Shown here piece by piece: positions 26,187 to 35,848 of a stretch of DNA of 64,000 nucleotides; position 1 is the stretch's first letter, and each line of letters opens with the position of its first letter. Where the stretch lies: positions 1,833,820 through 1,897,819 of the forward strand of contig CP092081.1 of NCBI GenBank assembly GCA_022226935.1, in the 5' to 3' direction. The DNA comes from Nitrospira sp. (GTDB taxonomy: Bacteria > Nitrospirota > Nitrospiria > Nitrospirales > Nitrospiraceae). The position numbers and the translations under genes were made by a program. Under the pieces are notes generated by a model. That model saw only the letters and a list, made by a program, of their open reading frames with translations, had not been told where the DNA came from and did not search any database.

Positions 26187-27515
26187 CTATAGACGTTTCC
26201 CAGAATCAGTCAACAGTTCCAAAAGCTTACGATCAAAATTCGGGAACGAAGTCTCGATACAGGCCGTATTCTGAATCTGCGTCGCCTGCGTAGCAGTCAA
26301 CCCGCCGATCGCCACAGACATGGCGACACGATGATCGCCGTGACTTTCACAGATCGCTCCGGTAAGCGCCCCGTTGGCGCCCTGGCGTCCCAACCCTTGA
26401 ATGACCATACCGTCTGGCCGCTCTTCGATGCGCGCGCCCATCGCCCGCAACTCTTTCGCCATGGTGGCGATCCGATCGCTTTCCTTCACCCGCAGTTCCT
26501 CTGCGCCTGTCACCACCGTTTCGCCGTCAGCCACGGCTGCCGCCACACACAGGATGGGAAATTCATCGATGGTCTGAGGGATCTGCTCGGGTCCGATCCG
26601 TACGCCGCGGAGCGGTTTGGAGCGCACCCGCAAATCCGCTACCGGCTCCCCCGCCTCTTCCCGCGGATTCAGCACCTCGATATGCGCGCCCATCTGGCGC
26701 AGGATGTCGATCAGGCCGGTTCGCGTCGGATTCATCCCTACATTACGAATCGTGACATCGGAATCCGGAACAATGGAGCCTCCGACCAGAAAAAATGCCG
26801 CCGCCGAGAGGTCCCCGGGCACCACCACCGGCTTGCCGTTCCAACGAACCGACGGACGCCCTTCGATCCGGACTGTGCATCCGTCCCGCTCAAACGGAAT
26901 CCCGAAATAGGCGAACATGCGCTCGGTGTGATCACGCGAGAGACGCGGTTCTGAGATCGTCGTGAGACCGTCCGCATAGAGAGCCGCAAAGAGCAGTGAT
27001 GATTTGATCTGCGCGCTCGCCACCGGCGAGACATAAGACATGCCCTTGAGTCTGGTCCCGGTGATGGCCAAAGGCGCAAGTTCCCCGCCCTTCCGCCCCG
27101 CAATGGTCGCGCCCATCGCCCGCAACGGTTTGACGACCCGCCCCATGGGACGCCGCCTGATCGATTCATCTCCGGTAAGGACCGTAAAAAAATCCTGCCC
27201 CGCCAACAGTCCGGCCATCAAACGGATACCGGTTCCCGAATTGCCGCAATCGATGGGGCCGAACGGTTCCGTCAATCCCCACATGCCTTTGCCGTAGACC
27301 GTCAGCGAGTCCGGCGTCTCCTCGATCCGCACCCCCAGCGACTGGAAGGCGCGCATGGTATTCAAGCAATCTTCGCCGCGGCAATACTCCGTCACGGTGC
27401 TCGTTCCTTCGGCCAAGGCCGTGAGGATGATGGCCCGATGCGTGACGGACTTATCGCCCGGCACCGTGATGGTGCCCTTCAACGGGCGCCCTGGAGTGAT
27501 TGTTAACGAGGCCAT
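26187..27515 (-). CDS. aroA: 3-phosphoshikimate 1-carboxyvinyltransferase (EPSP synthase)
   Basis: 442 residues, full length. Seen: GDKSVTHRAIILTALAEG (phosphate-binding start), NSGTGIRLMAG, RRPMGRVVKPLRAMGA, and the C-terminal KESDRIATMAKELRAMG. Known: condenses shikimate-3-phosphate with phosphoenolpyruvate, step six of chorismate synthesis. Residues of the glyphosate-contact loop read GNSGTGIRL, with Gly after S-G-T replaced by G-T-G. It lies 6 bases after tyrA. Confidence 0.95.
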   Translation of the reverse strand: MASLTITPGRPLKGTITVPGDKSVTHRAIILTALAEGTSTVTEYCRGEDCLNTMRAFQSLGVRIEETPDSLTVYGKGMWGLTEPFGPIDCGNSGTGIRLMAGLLAGQDFFTVLTGDESIRRRPMGRVVKPLRAMGATIAGRKGGELAPLAITGTRLKGMSYVSPVASAQIKSSLLFAALYADGLTTISEPRLSRDHTERMFAYFGIPFERDGCTVRIEGRPSVRWNGKPVVVPGDLSAAAFFLVGGSIVPDSDVTIRNVGMNPTRTGLIDILRQMGAHIEVLNPREEAGEPVADLRVRSKPLRGVRIGPEQIPQTIDEFPILCVAAAVADGETVVTGAEELRVKESDRIATMAKELRAMGARIEERPDGMVIQGLGRQGANGALTGAICESHGDHRVAMSVAIGGLTATQATQIQNTACIETSFPNFDRKLLELLTDSGKRL

Positions 27516-27521
27516 CGCAAC

Positions 27522-28418
27522 TTAGGCCTTCCCCGTTGTCCGGGGGATGAGTTGTTCGCGTTCGTACTTGGCCTTGTCCAATTGCTTTTCAATTCCAGCC
27601 GCATCGCCGGTGGCAATCAGCCGTTTCAGCTCACCGAGATGCCGTTCATAGGTCTCGATCAACGACACGATGTTGTCTCGATTCCACAGGAATATGTCCC
27701 TCCACATTTCCGGCGAACTGGCAGCGATCCGGGTGGTGTCACGCAATCCACCACCGGAATGACCGGCCAAGTCCAGTTCCGGTACGCCATGGTCGCGGAC
27801 ATCCGCCAAGGCAGTCATCAAGGCAAAAGCCGCCACATGCGGAAGGTGGCTGACGGCACCGAGAATTTTATCGTGGAGAAAGGGATCCATCTCCAGCACA
27901 ATCGAACCCGCAAGCTCCCAGATTCGACGAACGACCTTCAGTGCCTCGGGATCTGTGTGGGTGGTTGGCGTCAGAATGCAGCGCGCACCGGAAAAAAGCG
28001 TCTCGGATCCGGCTGCCACCCCGGTCTTTTCTTTGCCGGCAATGGGATGGGCGCCGACGAATTTTACCCCCGACGGCATCAGGGCCTCGGCCCTGGTGAC
28101 TAATTCTCCCTTCACACTGCCGACATCGCTGACGATGGTATCGGGTTTGAGGCAACCGGCCCATTCCTGCAAATGTCGCTCATAGGTGTCCACCGGCGTG
28201 GCCAGCAGGACAAAGTCTGCCTGTTCGACGCCTTCGCGCGGATCAGCCACGTATCGATCGATGGCGCCGACCTCGACCGCCGTTTTCAGATTCTCCACGC
28301 GGCGGCCGATGCCGACGACCGAATCAGCCAGCTTCTGACGGCGCAGGATCATCCCCAGAGAGCCGCCGATGAGCCCGACTCCGATAATGGCCACGTGTTT
28401 GAAATGTGGTGTCGTCAT
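27522..28418 (-). CDS. tyrA: Prephenate dehydrogenase
   Basis: 298 residues. Seen: NAD-binding IIGVGLIGGSLGMIL, the catalytic His region FVGAHPIAGKEKTG, and VSHLPHVAAFALM plus GGLRDTTRIAASSPEMW. Known: oxidative decarboxylation of prephenate to 4-hydroxyphenylpyruvate. There is no fused chorismate mutase or ACT domain; mutase activity is supplied by the pheA product two genes upstream. Lies between aroF and aroA. Confidence 0.93.
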   Translation of the reverse strand: MTTPHFKHVAIIGVGLIGGSLGMILRRQKLADSVVGIGRRVENLKTAVEVGAIDRYVADPREGVEQADFVLLATPVDTYERHLQEWAGCLKPDTIVSDVGSVKGELVTRAEALMPSGVKFVGAHPIAGKEKTGVAAGSETLFSGARCILTPTTHTDPEALKVVRRIWELAGSIVLEMDPFLHDKILGAVSHLPHVAAFALMTALADVRDHGVPELDLAGHSGGGLRDTTRIAASSPEMWRDIFLWNRDNIVSLIETYERHLGELKRLIATGDAAGIEKQLDKAKYEREQLIPRTTGKA

Positions 28419-28472
28419 TGGATATTTCCCGGGTTCTCAGGACATTCCCAGGTCAACGTGTCGCCGCGATTC

Positions 28473-29486
28473 TTACAGCGTGCGATCAACGGCAGCAGCG
28501 ATCTTGCGCAAATCCCCCATCAGCTCTTTAAATTTCGACGGCCGGATGGATTCCTCTCCGTCGCACAGGGCACATTCGGGATTGGAGTGTACTTCGATCA
28601 ACAGCCCATCGGCTCCGGCGGCGATCGCGGCTTTGGACATCGGCGCCACCAAATCCCACTTGCCGGTGGCATGACTGGGATCAACGATGACGGGAAGATG
28701 GGAGAGATCCTTGAGCGTCGGGATGGCTGCGAGATCCAGCGTGTTCCGATACTGCGTTTCAAAGGTGCGGATGCCGCGCTCGCATAACATGACATTGCGA
28801 TTGCCGCGGGACATGATGTATTCCGCGGAAAGCAGAAACTCTTTGATGGTAGCCGAAAGGCCGCGCTTCAGCAGGACCGGCTTATCGTACGCGCCAACCT
28901 CCTTGAGCAACTCGAAGTTCTGCATGTTGCGGGCGCCGATTTGAATGATGTCGGCTTTTTCCAGAAAGAGTTCGATATCACGGGTATCGAGAATTTCGCT
29001 GACGACCGGCAGGCCGGTCTGCTTCTTGGCCTCCACCAAATAATCCAACCCCTCACGTCCCAATCCCTGGAACGAATAGGGCGAAGTACGCGGCTTATAC
29101 GCACCGCCTCGTAACACCGTCGCGCCGGCCGATTTGACTTCGTGAGCGATGCCCACGGTCAATTCCAAACGCTCGACCGCACAGGGACCGGCCATGATCG
29201 TAATTTTCTTGTCCCCGATCTTGACGCCGTTCACATCGATGATGGTGTTTTCTTTTTTAAACTCCCGGCTGACGAGCTTCCACGGAGCCAGAATCGGCAA
29301 CACACTCTCCACCCCGGGCAGAGCGGTCAACGGCTGATTGTGCAAGATCCGGTCGTCCCCGATCACTCCGATAATGGTCCGTTCTTGCCCGGCCGAGATG
29401 TGCGACTTCAACCCCAATTCCCGAAGCCGGTCGGTGATGTGATCGACTTCCCGCTCCGAAGCGTCAGGCTTCAAGACAATAATCAT
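28473..29486 (-). CDS. aroF: 3-deoxy-7-phosphoheptulonate synthase, type I-beta
   Basis: 337 residues. Seen: an N-terminal ACT-like (ferredoxin-like) domain of about 70 residues ([17 protein letters not shown]), then the barrel with [35 protein letters not shown] and [10 protein letters not shown]. Known: condenses PEP with erythrose-4-phosphate, the first shikimate-pathway step; the N-terminal domain mediates feedback by tyrosine or phenylalanine in related enzymes such as that of Thermotoga. Lies between hisC and tyrA. Confidence 0.95.
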   Translation of the reverse strand: MIIVLKPDASEREVDHITDRLRELGLKSHISAGQERTIIGVIGDDRILHNQPLTALPGVESVLPILAPWKLVSREFKKENTIIDVNGVKIGDKKITIMAGPCAVERLELTVGIAHEVKSAGATVLRGGAYKPRTSPYSFQGLGREGLDYLVEAKKQTGLPVVSEILDTRDIELFLEKADIIQIGARNMQNFELLKEVGAYDKPVLLKRGLSATIKEFLLSAEYIMSRGNRNVMLCERGIRTFETQYRNTLDLAAIPTLKDLSHLPVIVDPSHATGKWDLVAPMSKAAIAAGADGLLIEVHSNPECALCDGEESIRPSKFKELMGDLRKIAAAVDRTL

Positions 29487-29504
29487 GGTCTCGTCTCGCT
29501 TTCC

Positions 29505-30590
29505 TTATTGCGACGCGCGTGTGATGTCTTCCAGCGCGCTCAGGAACAATTGGTTTTCTTCCGGGAGGCCGATGGTCACCCGCAACATGCGGCCTTCGAT
29601 GTGACGCACGATGATGCCCTTGGCCAATAACGCGTCAAAGACTGCGCGGCCGTTTCTCCCGACATCGAAATAGAGAAAATTGGTTTCACTGGGCAAGGCC
29701 TCGAACCCCAGCCGCCGCAGACCGGCGCGCACCTTGTCCATTTCCACGTGATTGAGTGACCGGCTTGCCGCCACATGGGCTTCATCGTCCAGCGCCGCCA
29801 CTGCGGCTCGTTGCGCCATACTGTTGGCATTGAAGGGCGGACGGATGCGATTCAAGTAATTGGTGATTTCAGGGGTAGTGATGCCATACCCGATACGCAA
29901 GCCTGCTAATCCATAAATCTTGGAAAATGTCCGCAAGACGATGACAGGCCGTCCAGCCTTGACGTACCCGAGGGACTCGGGGAATTCCGGATGCCGCACA
30001 TATTCGTAATAGGCCTCATCAAATACGACCACGACATGGTCCGGCACCCGTTCCATGAGCGCTGCTACCTCTGCCTTGGTCGCCATGGTGCCGGTCGGGT
30101 TGTTGGGGTTACAGACAAAGAGCAACCTGGTCTTCTCGGTGATGGCCGCGGCCATGGCCGGCAAATCGTGATGCCAATGTTTCTGCGGCACTTCAACCGC
30201 GACCCCGTGCGCCGCCTTGACCTCCATTTTATAAATCACGAAGGTATGTTCGGCCATTACGGCCTCGTCTCCCGGCGACAAGAATGTTCGAGCGAGCAGT
30301 CCAAGGATTTCATCGGAGCCGTTTCCGAGTATGACCTGGTCCGGCGCAACCTTCCAACGTTCGGCCAAGGCTCCGCGCAAGCGGAACGCGCCGCCGTCTG
30401 GATAACGGTGCAAGGTCGGAACAGTCTCGGCCAGCACAGCCATGGCCTTCGGCGAGGGCCCGATCGGATTTTCGTTGGACGCCAGCTTCACCGCGCGCGG
30501 CAATCCCAACTCTCGCTGCAACTCTTCGATGGGTTTTCCTGGCACGTACGGCACGAGGGAAGCGATGTCGGGGTGTACCTTCAATGGCAT
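29505..30590 (-). CDS. hisC: Histidinol-phosphate aminotransferase family protein
   Basis: 361 residues, PLP fold type I. Seen: ASNENPIGPSPKAM, a TFSKIYGLAGLRIGYG segment with the PLP Lys, CNPNNPTGT, and DEAYYEY. Known: transfers an amino group from glutamate to imidazole-acetol phosphate; close relatives also transaminate phenylpyruvate and 4-hydroxyphenylpyruvate. Its position between pheA and aroF suggests it completes Phe and Tyr synthesis here, with histidine synthesis as a second role. No other his gene is nearby. Confidence 0.88.
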   Translation of the reverse strand: MPLKVHPDIASLVPYVPGKPIEELQRELGLPRAVKLASNENPIGPSPKAMAVLAETVPTLHRYPDGGAFRLRGALAERWKVAPDQVILGNGSDEILGLLARTFLSPGDEAVMAEHTFVIYKMEVKAAHGVAVEVPQKHWHHDLPAMAAAITEKTRLLFVCNPNNPTGTMATKAEVAALMERVPDHVVVVFDEAYYEYVRHPEFPESLGYVKAGRPVIVLRTFSKIYGLAGLRIGYGITTPEITNYLNRIRPPFNANSMAQRAAVAALDDEAHVAASRSLNHVEMDKVRAGLRRLGFEALPSETNFLYFDVGRNGRAVFDALLAKGIIVRHIEGRMLRVTIGLPEENQLFLSALEDITRASQ

Positions 30591-30606
30591 GGCGTAACTC
30601 GGACCT

Positions 30607-31683
30607 CTAGGAATAGGCGGGATACGACCCGAGAATCTTCATGAATAGACAGCGGCTCTTGACCTCTTCTGCCGCCTTTTTGACCCGCTCCTCGTCGATA
30701 TGGCCCTCGATATCGACAAAGAAAATGTATTCCCAGGCTTTGCGACGCGAGGGACGCGATTCGATCTTCGTCATGTTCAAGCCATGGGAGGCAAAAGGCC
30801 GCAATAAGTCGTACAGGGCGCCGACCTTGTCCTTGACCGACAGCATCAGCGATGTTTTGTCCCGGCCCGTTCGCTCCGGCGCCTTCTGTGACAGCACGAG
30901 AAAGCGGGTGAAGTTATTGATGTTGTCTTCGATTCTCGCCGTCACCACTTTCAAGCCATAAAGCTGGGATGCCAATTCCGACGCGATCGCGGCGGCCGAA
31001 GGATCATCCACCGACATTTCAGCGGCACGCGCGGTACTCGCCACTTCCGATACCGGCACGTGAGGCAAGTTGGTCTCCAGCCAATTTCGGCATTGCGCAA
31101 TGGCGTGGGGATGCGAATAGATGCGCGTGATGTCTGCCGCCACTCCGCTTTTTGACATGAGATGGTGCGCGACTTCCTGCAGCACTTCGCCGTAGATCAA
31201 CAGGTTGGAATCGACGAACATGTCGAGGGTGTGATTCACCACGCCTTCCGTCGTGTTCTCGATCGGCACCACGCCGAAATGGGCGCGGCCCCGTTCCACT
31301 TCGCTGAAGACCTCCTTAATGCTGTTGACGGGGATATACTGCGCAGAGGCCCCGAATTTTTGCATGCAGGCCATATGGGTAAACGTCGCCCTCGGTCCAA
31401 GGTAGGCGACCTTTTGAGGCCCCTCCAAGGATAACGAGGCCGACATGATTTCCCGGTACACCGCACGGATGGCCTCGGTAGGAAAGGGGCCGGTATTTTG
31501 TTTGCTGAGACGATCGAAAATCGCCGCTTCGCGCGCCGGCGTGTGCAAATTCGCCTCTGCGTCTTTCAGCTTTTTCAGCCGACCGATCTCAATGACCGAT
31601 TTCGAGCGCTCATTCAGGAGACGCAAAATCTGATCGTCGAGCCGATCGATTTGTTCGCGATGGACTTGCAAGTCATCAGACAT
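30607..31683 (-). CDS. pheA: Bifunctional chorismate mutase/prephenate dehydratase
   Basis: 358 residues. Seen: an AroQ-type mutase helix (REQIDRLDDQILRLLNERSKSVIEIGRLK, quoted in parts: REQIDRLDDQIL and LLNERSKSVIEIG), prephenate dehydratase with YLGPRATFTHMA and PIENTTEGVVNHTLD, and a C-terminal ACT domain (VKDKVGALYDLLRPFASHGLNMTKIESRPS region). Known: makes phenylpyruvate with Phe feedback through ACT. The frame extends upstream to 31800, but MSDDLQVHRE fits the family; AGGAGG lies 13 bases upstream. First gene of the aromatic run. Confidence 0.94.
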   Translation of the reverse strand: MSDDLQVHREQIDRLDDQILRLLNERSKSVIEIGRLKKLKDAEANLHTPAREAAIFDRLSKQNTGPFPTEAIRAVYREIMSASLSLEGPQKVAYLGPRATFTHMACMQKFGASAQYIPVNSIKEVFSEVERGRAHFGVVPIENTTEGVVNHTLDMFVDSNLLIYGEVLQEVAHHLMSKSGVAADITRIYSHPHAIAQCRNWLETNLPHVPVSEVASTARAAEMSVDDPSAAAIASELASQLYGLKVVTARIEDNINNFTRFLVLSQKAPERTGRDKTSLMLSVKDKVGALYDLLRPFASHGLNMTKIESRPSRRKAWEYIFFVDIEGHIDEERVKKAAEEVKSRCLFMKILGSYPAYS

Positions 31684-31821
31684 AACGGGGGGATTTCCTC
31701 CTCGCAGCAGACGTCCCTCACAAAGACGGGCTGCGAAACGAGTCCAAGCCGAAGGCCGCGCTTGGACAAGTGGGTATCCTACAGGAGCCACTGCGGGCAT
31801 TGCAAGGATAGGTCCGGTGAT

Positions 31822-32859
31822 TCAAGGAGTTGCGATCGAATCCGTCTCACCGGAAAAGGGGAGCAGGTCTTTCTGTTTCTTGAAATGCTCGTAGGCCAAT
31901 CTGGTCGCCTGGCGGCCGCGACCCGTGCGCTCCAGAAAGCCCGCCTGGATCAAATATGGTTCATAGACATCCTCCAGCGTGCCCTTATCCTCCTGCACCG
32001 CGGCGGCCAACGAATCAACCCCGACGGGACCACCGTTAAACTTTTCGATCACAGTCAGAAGCACCCGGCGGTCCATTTCATCCAGCCCCGCCGCATCGAC
32101 GGCCAACCACGCCAACGCATCCTGGGCCACTCGTTGAGTGATGCGGCCCCCGGCTTTGATCTGGGCATAATCCCGGATGCGTTTAATCAAACGATTGACG
32201 ATACGCGGCGTCCCCCGAGCCCGGCGTGCGATCTCAGCTGCCCCGGCCTCGTCGATGGGAATACTGAGCAACCCCGCTGAACGCGTGACGATCGAGGTCA
32301 GCTCCTGGGAGGAATAAAACTCCAGCCGGTGCACCAACCCGAACCGATCTCGCAGAGGGGAGGTCAACGCCCCGGCTCTGGTCGTGGCTCCGACCAGGGT
32401 AAACCGCGGCAATTCGAGTTTTACGGTCCTCGTCGAAGCACCCTGTCCGACCACCAGATCAAGCTGGTAATCCTCCATCGCCGGATAGAGCGCCTCTTCC
32501 ACCGACGCCGGCAATCGGTGAATCTCATCGATGAACAAGACATCGCGTTCCTGCAAATTGGTCAGAATCGCGGCCAGATCCCCGGCGTGGCTCAAGACCA
32601 GCCCGGACGTCGAGCGGATGGCCGATCCCATTTCCCTCGCGATGATGTGTGCAATGGTGGTCTTACCCAAGCCTGGTGGGCCGTAAAAAATCGCATGGTC
32701 CAAGGCCTCACCACGGCGCTTGGCCGCTTCGATGCAAATTTCCAGCGATTCCTTCATCCGGGGTTGCCCGACATACTCCCGCAAACTCTGCGGGCGCAGC
32801 GCTGCCTCGAGCCCGCGCTCGTCGTCGGTCAGTTGAGTGCTCACGGTACGGTCAGACAT
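31822..32859 (-). CDS. ruvB: Holliday junction branch migration DNA helicase RuvB
   Basis: 346 residues. Seen: Walker [17 protein letters not shown], Walker [12 protein letters not shown], sensor [17 protein letters not shown] and the winged-helix end ([27 protein letters not shown] in parts). Known: hexameric motor that drives branch migration with RuvA. The frame runs on to 32967, but MSDRTVSTQ follows GAGGGGG by five bases. It is separated from ruvA by a gene for a Cys-rich exported protein. Confidence 0.95.
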   Translation of the reverse strand: MSDRTVSTQLTDDERGLEAALRPQSLREYVGQPRMKESLEICIEAAKRRGEALDHAIFYGPPGLGKTTIAHIIAREMGSAIRSTSGLVLSHAGDLAAILTNLQERDVLFIDEIHRLPASVEEALYPAMEDYQLDLVVGQGASTRTVKLELPRFTLVGATTRAGALTSPLRDRFGLVHRLEFYSSQELTSIVTRSAGLLSIPIDEAGAAEIARRARGTPRIVNRLIKRIRDYAQIKAGGRITQRVAQDALAWLAVDAAGLDEMDRRVLLTVIEKFNGGPVGVDSLAAAVQEDKGTLEDVYEPYLIQAGFLERTGRGRQATRLAYEHFKKQKDLLPFSGETDSIATP

Positions 32860-32888
32860 GGCAACCCCCTCGAAGAAACGGGCCTCGA

Positions 32889-33395
32889 CTATTTGGACTC
32901 TGGTGCGGGCCTGAATTTCGGCGGCGGCGGGGATGCACCCTGTCCAGGGGCAGCCATGCTCCCGCAATCAGGCGGGCACCGGACGCCTCCCTGGCTCGGA
33001 TCGGGCATACTGGCTCCCATTTGCTGCGATTGGCATTGTGACACCAGCCCGCCATCGACGGAGCCGCAACGCGAAGGCACATTCGATCGTCCGACCTCGC
33101 TATAGCCCTCAGGGCAGGAGCCGCAGACCGACAGCATGTTGCTGCCCAAAGGCACACATTGCACCAACACCGGATCGCCATCTTTGCATAACTCCGGCGC
33201 AGTGGTCCTCCCGGTGGTGGCGTATCCTTCCGGGCACGCCCCACAGGTCTTGCGGATACTTTTCGGCTCCTCCGTGCCATCGGCGGCGGAGATTCGTTCC
33301 GTCATCGAGACACAGAATAAAGCAGCCACTACGACTACCCCGGTCGCGATCCGCCACCAACAGCTTCTTCCTTGCGCACGTGTCATCATTGCCAT
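32889..33395 (-). CDS. Cys-rich exported protein with duplicated CPEGY motif
   Basis: 168 residues. Seen: a signal peptide or anchor (about residues 14-38, ending ERISAADG) and two repeats of a Cys-rich unit: [22 protein letters not shown] and [21 protein letters not shown] (each quoted up to its boundaries). About ten cysteines in all and a Pro/Gly-rich tail ([13 protein letters not shown]). No family is recognised. The Cys pairs suggest disulfides or metal binding outside the cytosol. Position between ruvA (3 bases away) and ruvB is unexpected for an exported protein. Confidence 0.6.
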   Translation of the reverse strand: MAMMTRAQGRSCWWRIATGVVVVAALFCVSMTERISAADGTEEPKSIRKTCGACPEGYATTGRTTAPELCKDGDPVLVQCVPLGSNMLSVCGSCPEGYSEVGRSNVPSRCGSVDGGLVSQCQSQQMGASMPDPSQGGVRCPPDCGSMAAPGQGASPPPPKFRPAPESK

Positions 33396-33398
33396 GTG

Positions 33399-34007
33399 TC
33401 ACCCCTTGGCCAGGTCTTTGAGGGCTTCTCGAATCACCTGCTCCAACCCCTGCGTCATCACACCCGATTTTTCCACGCGCTTCAACGCCTCTTTCACATC
33501 CGGCTGCCGATAGCCGAGATTCACCAGCGCCGACAGGGCATCGTCATATATCGGGTTCGCGGATCGTCCAAGGCCATCGCCGGTCGGCTCGCCGGATGGA
33601 TGCAACTTTGCCACCTTGTCTTTGAGTTCGAGAGCAATCCTCGCCGCGGATTTCTTGCCGATGCCAGGGACGGTTGCCAACCTTTCAATATCGCCTGCCT
33701 GAATAGCAGTGAACAGGTCCGGCACGGAAAGCGTGGACAGGACGCTGAGCCCCAACTTCGGCCCGATACCCGAAATGCCGGTCAACAACAGAAAGGCTTC
33801 CTTCTCGGCGGCGGTGAGAAACCCGAACAACTGGATCGCGTCTTCCCGCACATGCGTATGGATGCTGAGCGTCACGGGCTCATGCTGATTCGGCAATGAA
33901 TAAAAGGTGCTGAGAGGAACCAACACCTCATAACCCACGCCATGGACATCGAGCGTGACTTGCGAGGGCGCCTTGAAGGCCACGAGGCCTGTCAGTAAGG
34001 CGATCAT
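33399..34007 (-). CDS. ruvA: Holliday junction branch migration protein RuvA
   Basis: 202 residues. Seen: N-terminal OB fold (MIALLTGLVAFK, VHGVGYEVLVP), tandem helix-hairpin-helix motifs (LLLTGISGIGPKLGLSVL, LATVPGIGKKSAARIALEL) and a C-terminal RuvB-binding helical domain (DALSALVNLGYRQPDVKEAL). Known: tetramers hold the four-way junction and load RuvB. No ruvC is found between yebC and ruvA, where many bacteria have it. Confidence 0.95.
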   Translation of the reverse strand: MIALLTGLVAFKAPSQVTLDVHGVGYEVLVPLSTFYSLPNQHEPVTLSIHTHVREDAIQLFGFLTAAEKEAFLLLTGISGIGPKLGLSVLSTLSVPDLFTAIQAGDIERLATVPGIGKKSAARIALELKDKVAKLHPSGEPTGDGLGRSANPIYDDALSALVNLGYRQPDVKEALKRVEKSGVMTQGLEQVIREALKDLAKG

Positions 34008-34088
34008 CTGATTAGTAGGAACGAGTGCTGCGGAGTGATTGGTGAATAGACTGCGTGTTCGTCGATACTCAGTGCCGAAACTCCCGGA

Positions 34089-34844
34089 TTACGCGGTGGC
34101 GGCGGCAACTTTCTCCATGACCTCGTCGGAGATGTCAAAGTTCGCATGGACCTTCTGCACATCGTCGTGCTCATCCAGAATTTCCATGAGTTTCAACATG
34201 TGTTCCGCGGCCTTTTCCTCCAACGCAATCGTATTCTGGGGAATGAAGTTTAATTCAGCAAGCGTATACTCGATTTTCGCATCGCTCAGCGCCTTCTTCA
34301 CGGCCTCAAAATCATGCGGGCTGGTCAGGACCTCGAAGGCCTTATCGCTGACCTTCACGTCTTCCGCACCGGCTTCCAGGGCAATGGTGAGAAGCGCATC
34401 TTCCTCGACCTTTCCCTTTTCAACGACCAAGACGCCTTTCTTATGGAATTGCCAGGCGACCGCCCCGGCTTCCGCCATGTTGCCGCCGTTTTTGGTCAGC
34501 AAACTGCGAATTTCGGCGACCGTGCGATTCCGGTTATCCGAGGTAATTTCCATCAAGACGGCGGTCCCGCCGGGACCATAACCCTCGAGCGTGAACTCTT
34601 CATAGGTCACGCCAGGCAACTCGCCGGTACCCCGCTGAATGGCCTTTTTCATGGTATCGCCGGGCATGTTGGCTTCTTTGGCCTTGGCAATAGCCAAGCG
34701 CAAGCGTGGATTCCCGTCGGGGTCCCCGCCGGACCGAGCCGCAATCGTCAACTCACGGATGATGCGCGTGAAGATCTTGCCGCGCTTGGCATCGACCGCC
34801 GATTTGTGCCGCTTGATTGTTGCCCAATGACTGTGGCCACCCAT
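34089..34844 (-). CDS. yebC: YebC/PmpR family DNA-binding regulatory protein
   Basis: 251 residues, full length. Seen: MGGHSHWATIKRHKSAVDAKRGKIF (the family start, with GHSxWxxIKxxK), RNPRLR-type PDGNPRLRLAIAKAKEANMP and YEGYGPGG-type LEGYGPGGTAVLMEITSDNRNRT. Known: long thought to be transcriptional regulators, with some members linked to translation of difficult peptides. Upstream of ruvA in the same direction, a conserved association. The spacing to ruvA is 81 bases. Confidence 0.94.
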   Translation of the reverse strand: MGGHSHWATIKRHKSAVDAKRGKIFTRIIRELTIAARSGGDPDGNPRLRLAIAKAKEANMPGDTMKKAIQRGTGELPGVTYEEFTLEGYGPGGTAVLMEITSDNRNRTVAEIRSLLTKNGGNMAEAGAVAWQFHKKGVLVVEKGKVEEDALLTIALEAGAEDVKVSDKAFEVLTSPHDFEAVKKALSDAKIEYTLAELNFIPQNTIALEEKAAEHMLKLMEILDEHDDVQKVHANFDISDEVMEKVAAATA

Positions 34845-34991
34845 GGCGACTCCTCTTTGCGTGCACAGACCTTGCTATGCATCAGGTCTATGACCGTGTA
34901 ACACCGGAATTAAAAATGTACAGCTAACATAGTCCCGACAAGGGTGTCAACGCGATGCCGGTGTCTGCGGTGCTGTCAAGCGGGGACTGCT

Positions 34992-35837
34992 TTACTCCGA
35001 ATAGAACAGCAGTTGCACTCCGATCACGAGGACCAGGCTCGCCCAGATGAGTTCCCAGTACGACCGTTCCGTCGCAAGCTGCCTCTGGCGCCAGCCGGAG
35101 ATCAACTTTGACGAGCCCGCAGTAATCGCCATAGTTCCCATCATGACATGATGCAGGGCAATTTTTTCGGCGGCGGGATGATCCCCGTGGGAATGTGCGA
35201 ACAACATGAGCCCGCCCACGACGGCAAATATCGGAAGCGGCACTGTCCACACCGCATGGTCGAACCAGCCAAGTCGACGCAGAAATTCGATGGTTCCCAC
35301 TGCAAAAGCCAGCACGCCATAGGTTTTATGCTGCAACACCTCCGGATCGGTCCCGAAGAATGTCTGCGCGAATGTCATCGACCCGATCGGCCAGGAATCA
35401 TGATCGCTCCAAATCAGGAGAAAGACGCCGGCCACACCCAGGGCCCCTGGAAGTAAAAAGCGCGTCCAGGCAAGGACCGGCCATCCCAGCGCCTGGCGCA
35501 ATTCACTCAGTCCGATTAGGACAAGAAACACGCCGGCTAGGTGATGATTGAATTCGGAATAGGCAATGCCTTCACGCGACCCTTCCCACTGAGGCCCCGA
35601 CGACGACTGTTCGTGATGGTGCCCGTGATCCTCGGCGGCGGTGGAATGACCGTGGTCAGCGGGCTCTGCCATGAGAGGAGGTGCGATCCAGGAGAAGATC
35701 GCGAAGCAACACAGGGCGACCAGCGCACACCAAGACCTGAGAAATCTCAGACAATAATTCGGTCGAGAGAGGAAAATCGGCGGGAATCGAACGGCCCATC
35801 CGGACTTCCGGACGGGCCGAGCACTCGTCTCACACAT
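34992..35837 (-). CDS. His-rich polytopic membrane protein of unknown function
   Basis: 281 residues. Seen: a hydrophobic N-terminal segment (about 32-57), a periplasmic-looking His-rich linker (DHGHSTAAEDHGHHHEQ), then about six membrane helices, with more His in HSHGDHPAAEKIALHH and DHDSW. The His clusters suggest metal binding or export (nickel, copper or zinc), but this is inference; no family is recognised. It starts 11 bases after the zinc-ribbon PCP_red gene, probably in one operon with Mrp. The exact start is uncertain. Confidence 0.6.
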   Translation of the reverse strand: MCETSARPVRKSGWAVRFPPIFLSRPNYCLRFLRSWCALVALCCFAIFSWIAPPLMAEPADHGHSTAAEDHGHHHEQSSSGPQWEGSREGIAYSEFNHHLAGVFLVLIGLSELRQALGWPVLAWTRFLLPGALGVAGVFLLIWSDHDSWPIGSMTFAQTFFGTDPEVLQHKTYGVLAFAVGTIEFLRRLGWFDHAVWTVPLPIFAVVGGLMLFAHSHGDHPAAEKIALHHVMMGTMAITAGSSKLISGWRQRQLATERSYWELIWASLVLVIGVQLLFYSE

Positions 35838-35848
35838 GCATTCGTCTA

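Noticed and set aside
31684-31800. N-terminal extension of pheA
   Set aside because: The extension is not related to chorismate mutase, and the family start MSDDLQVHRE fits.
32860-32967. N-terminal extension of ruvB
   Set aside because: A well-spaced GAGGGGG precedes the ATG at 32859, and the extension has no RuvB counterpart.
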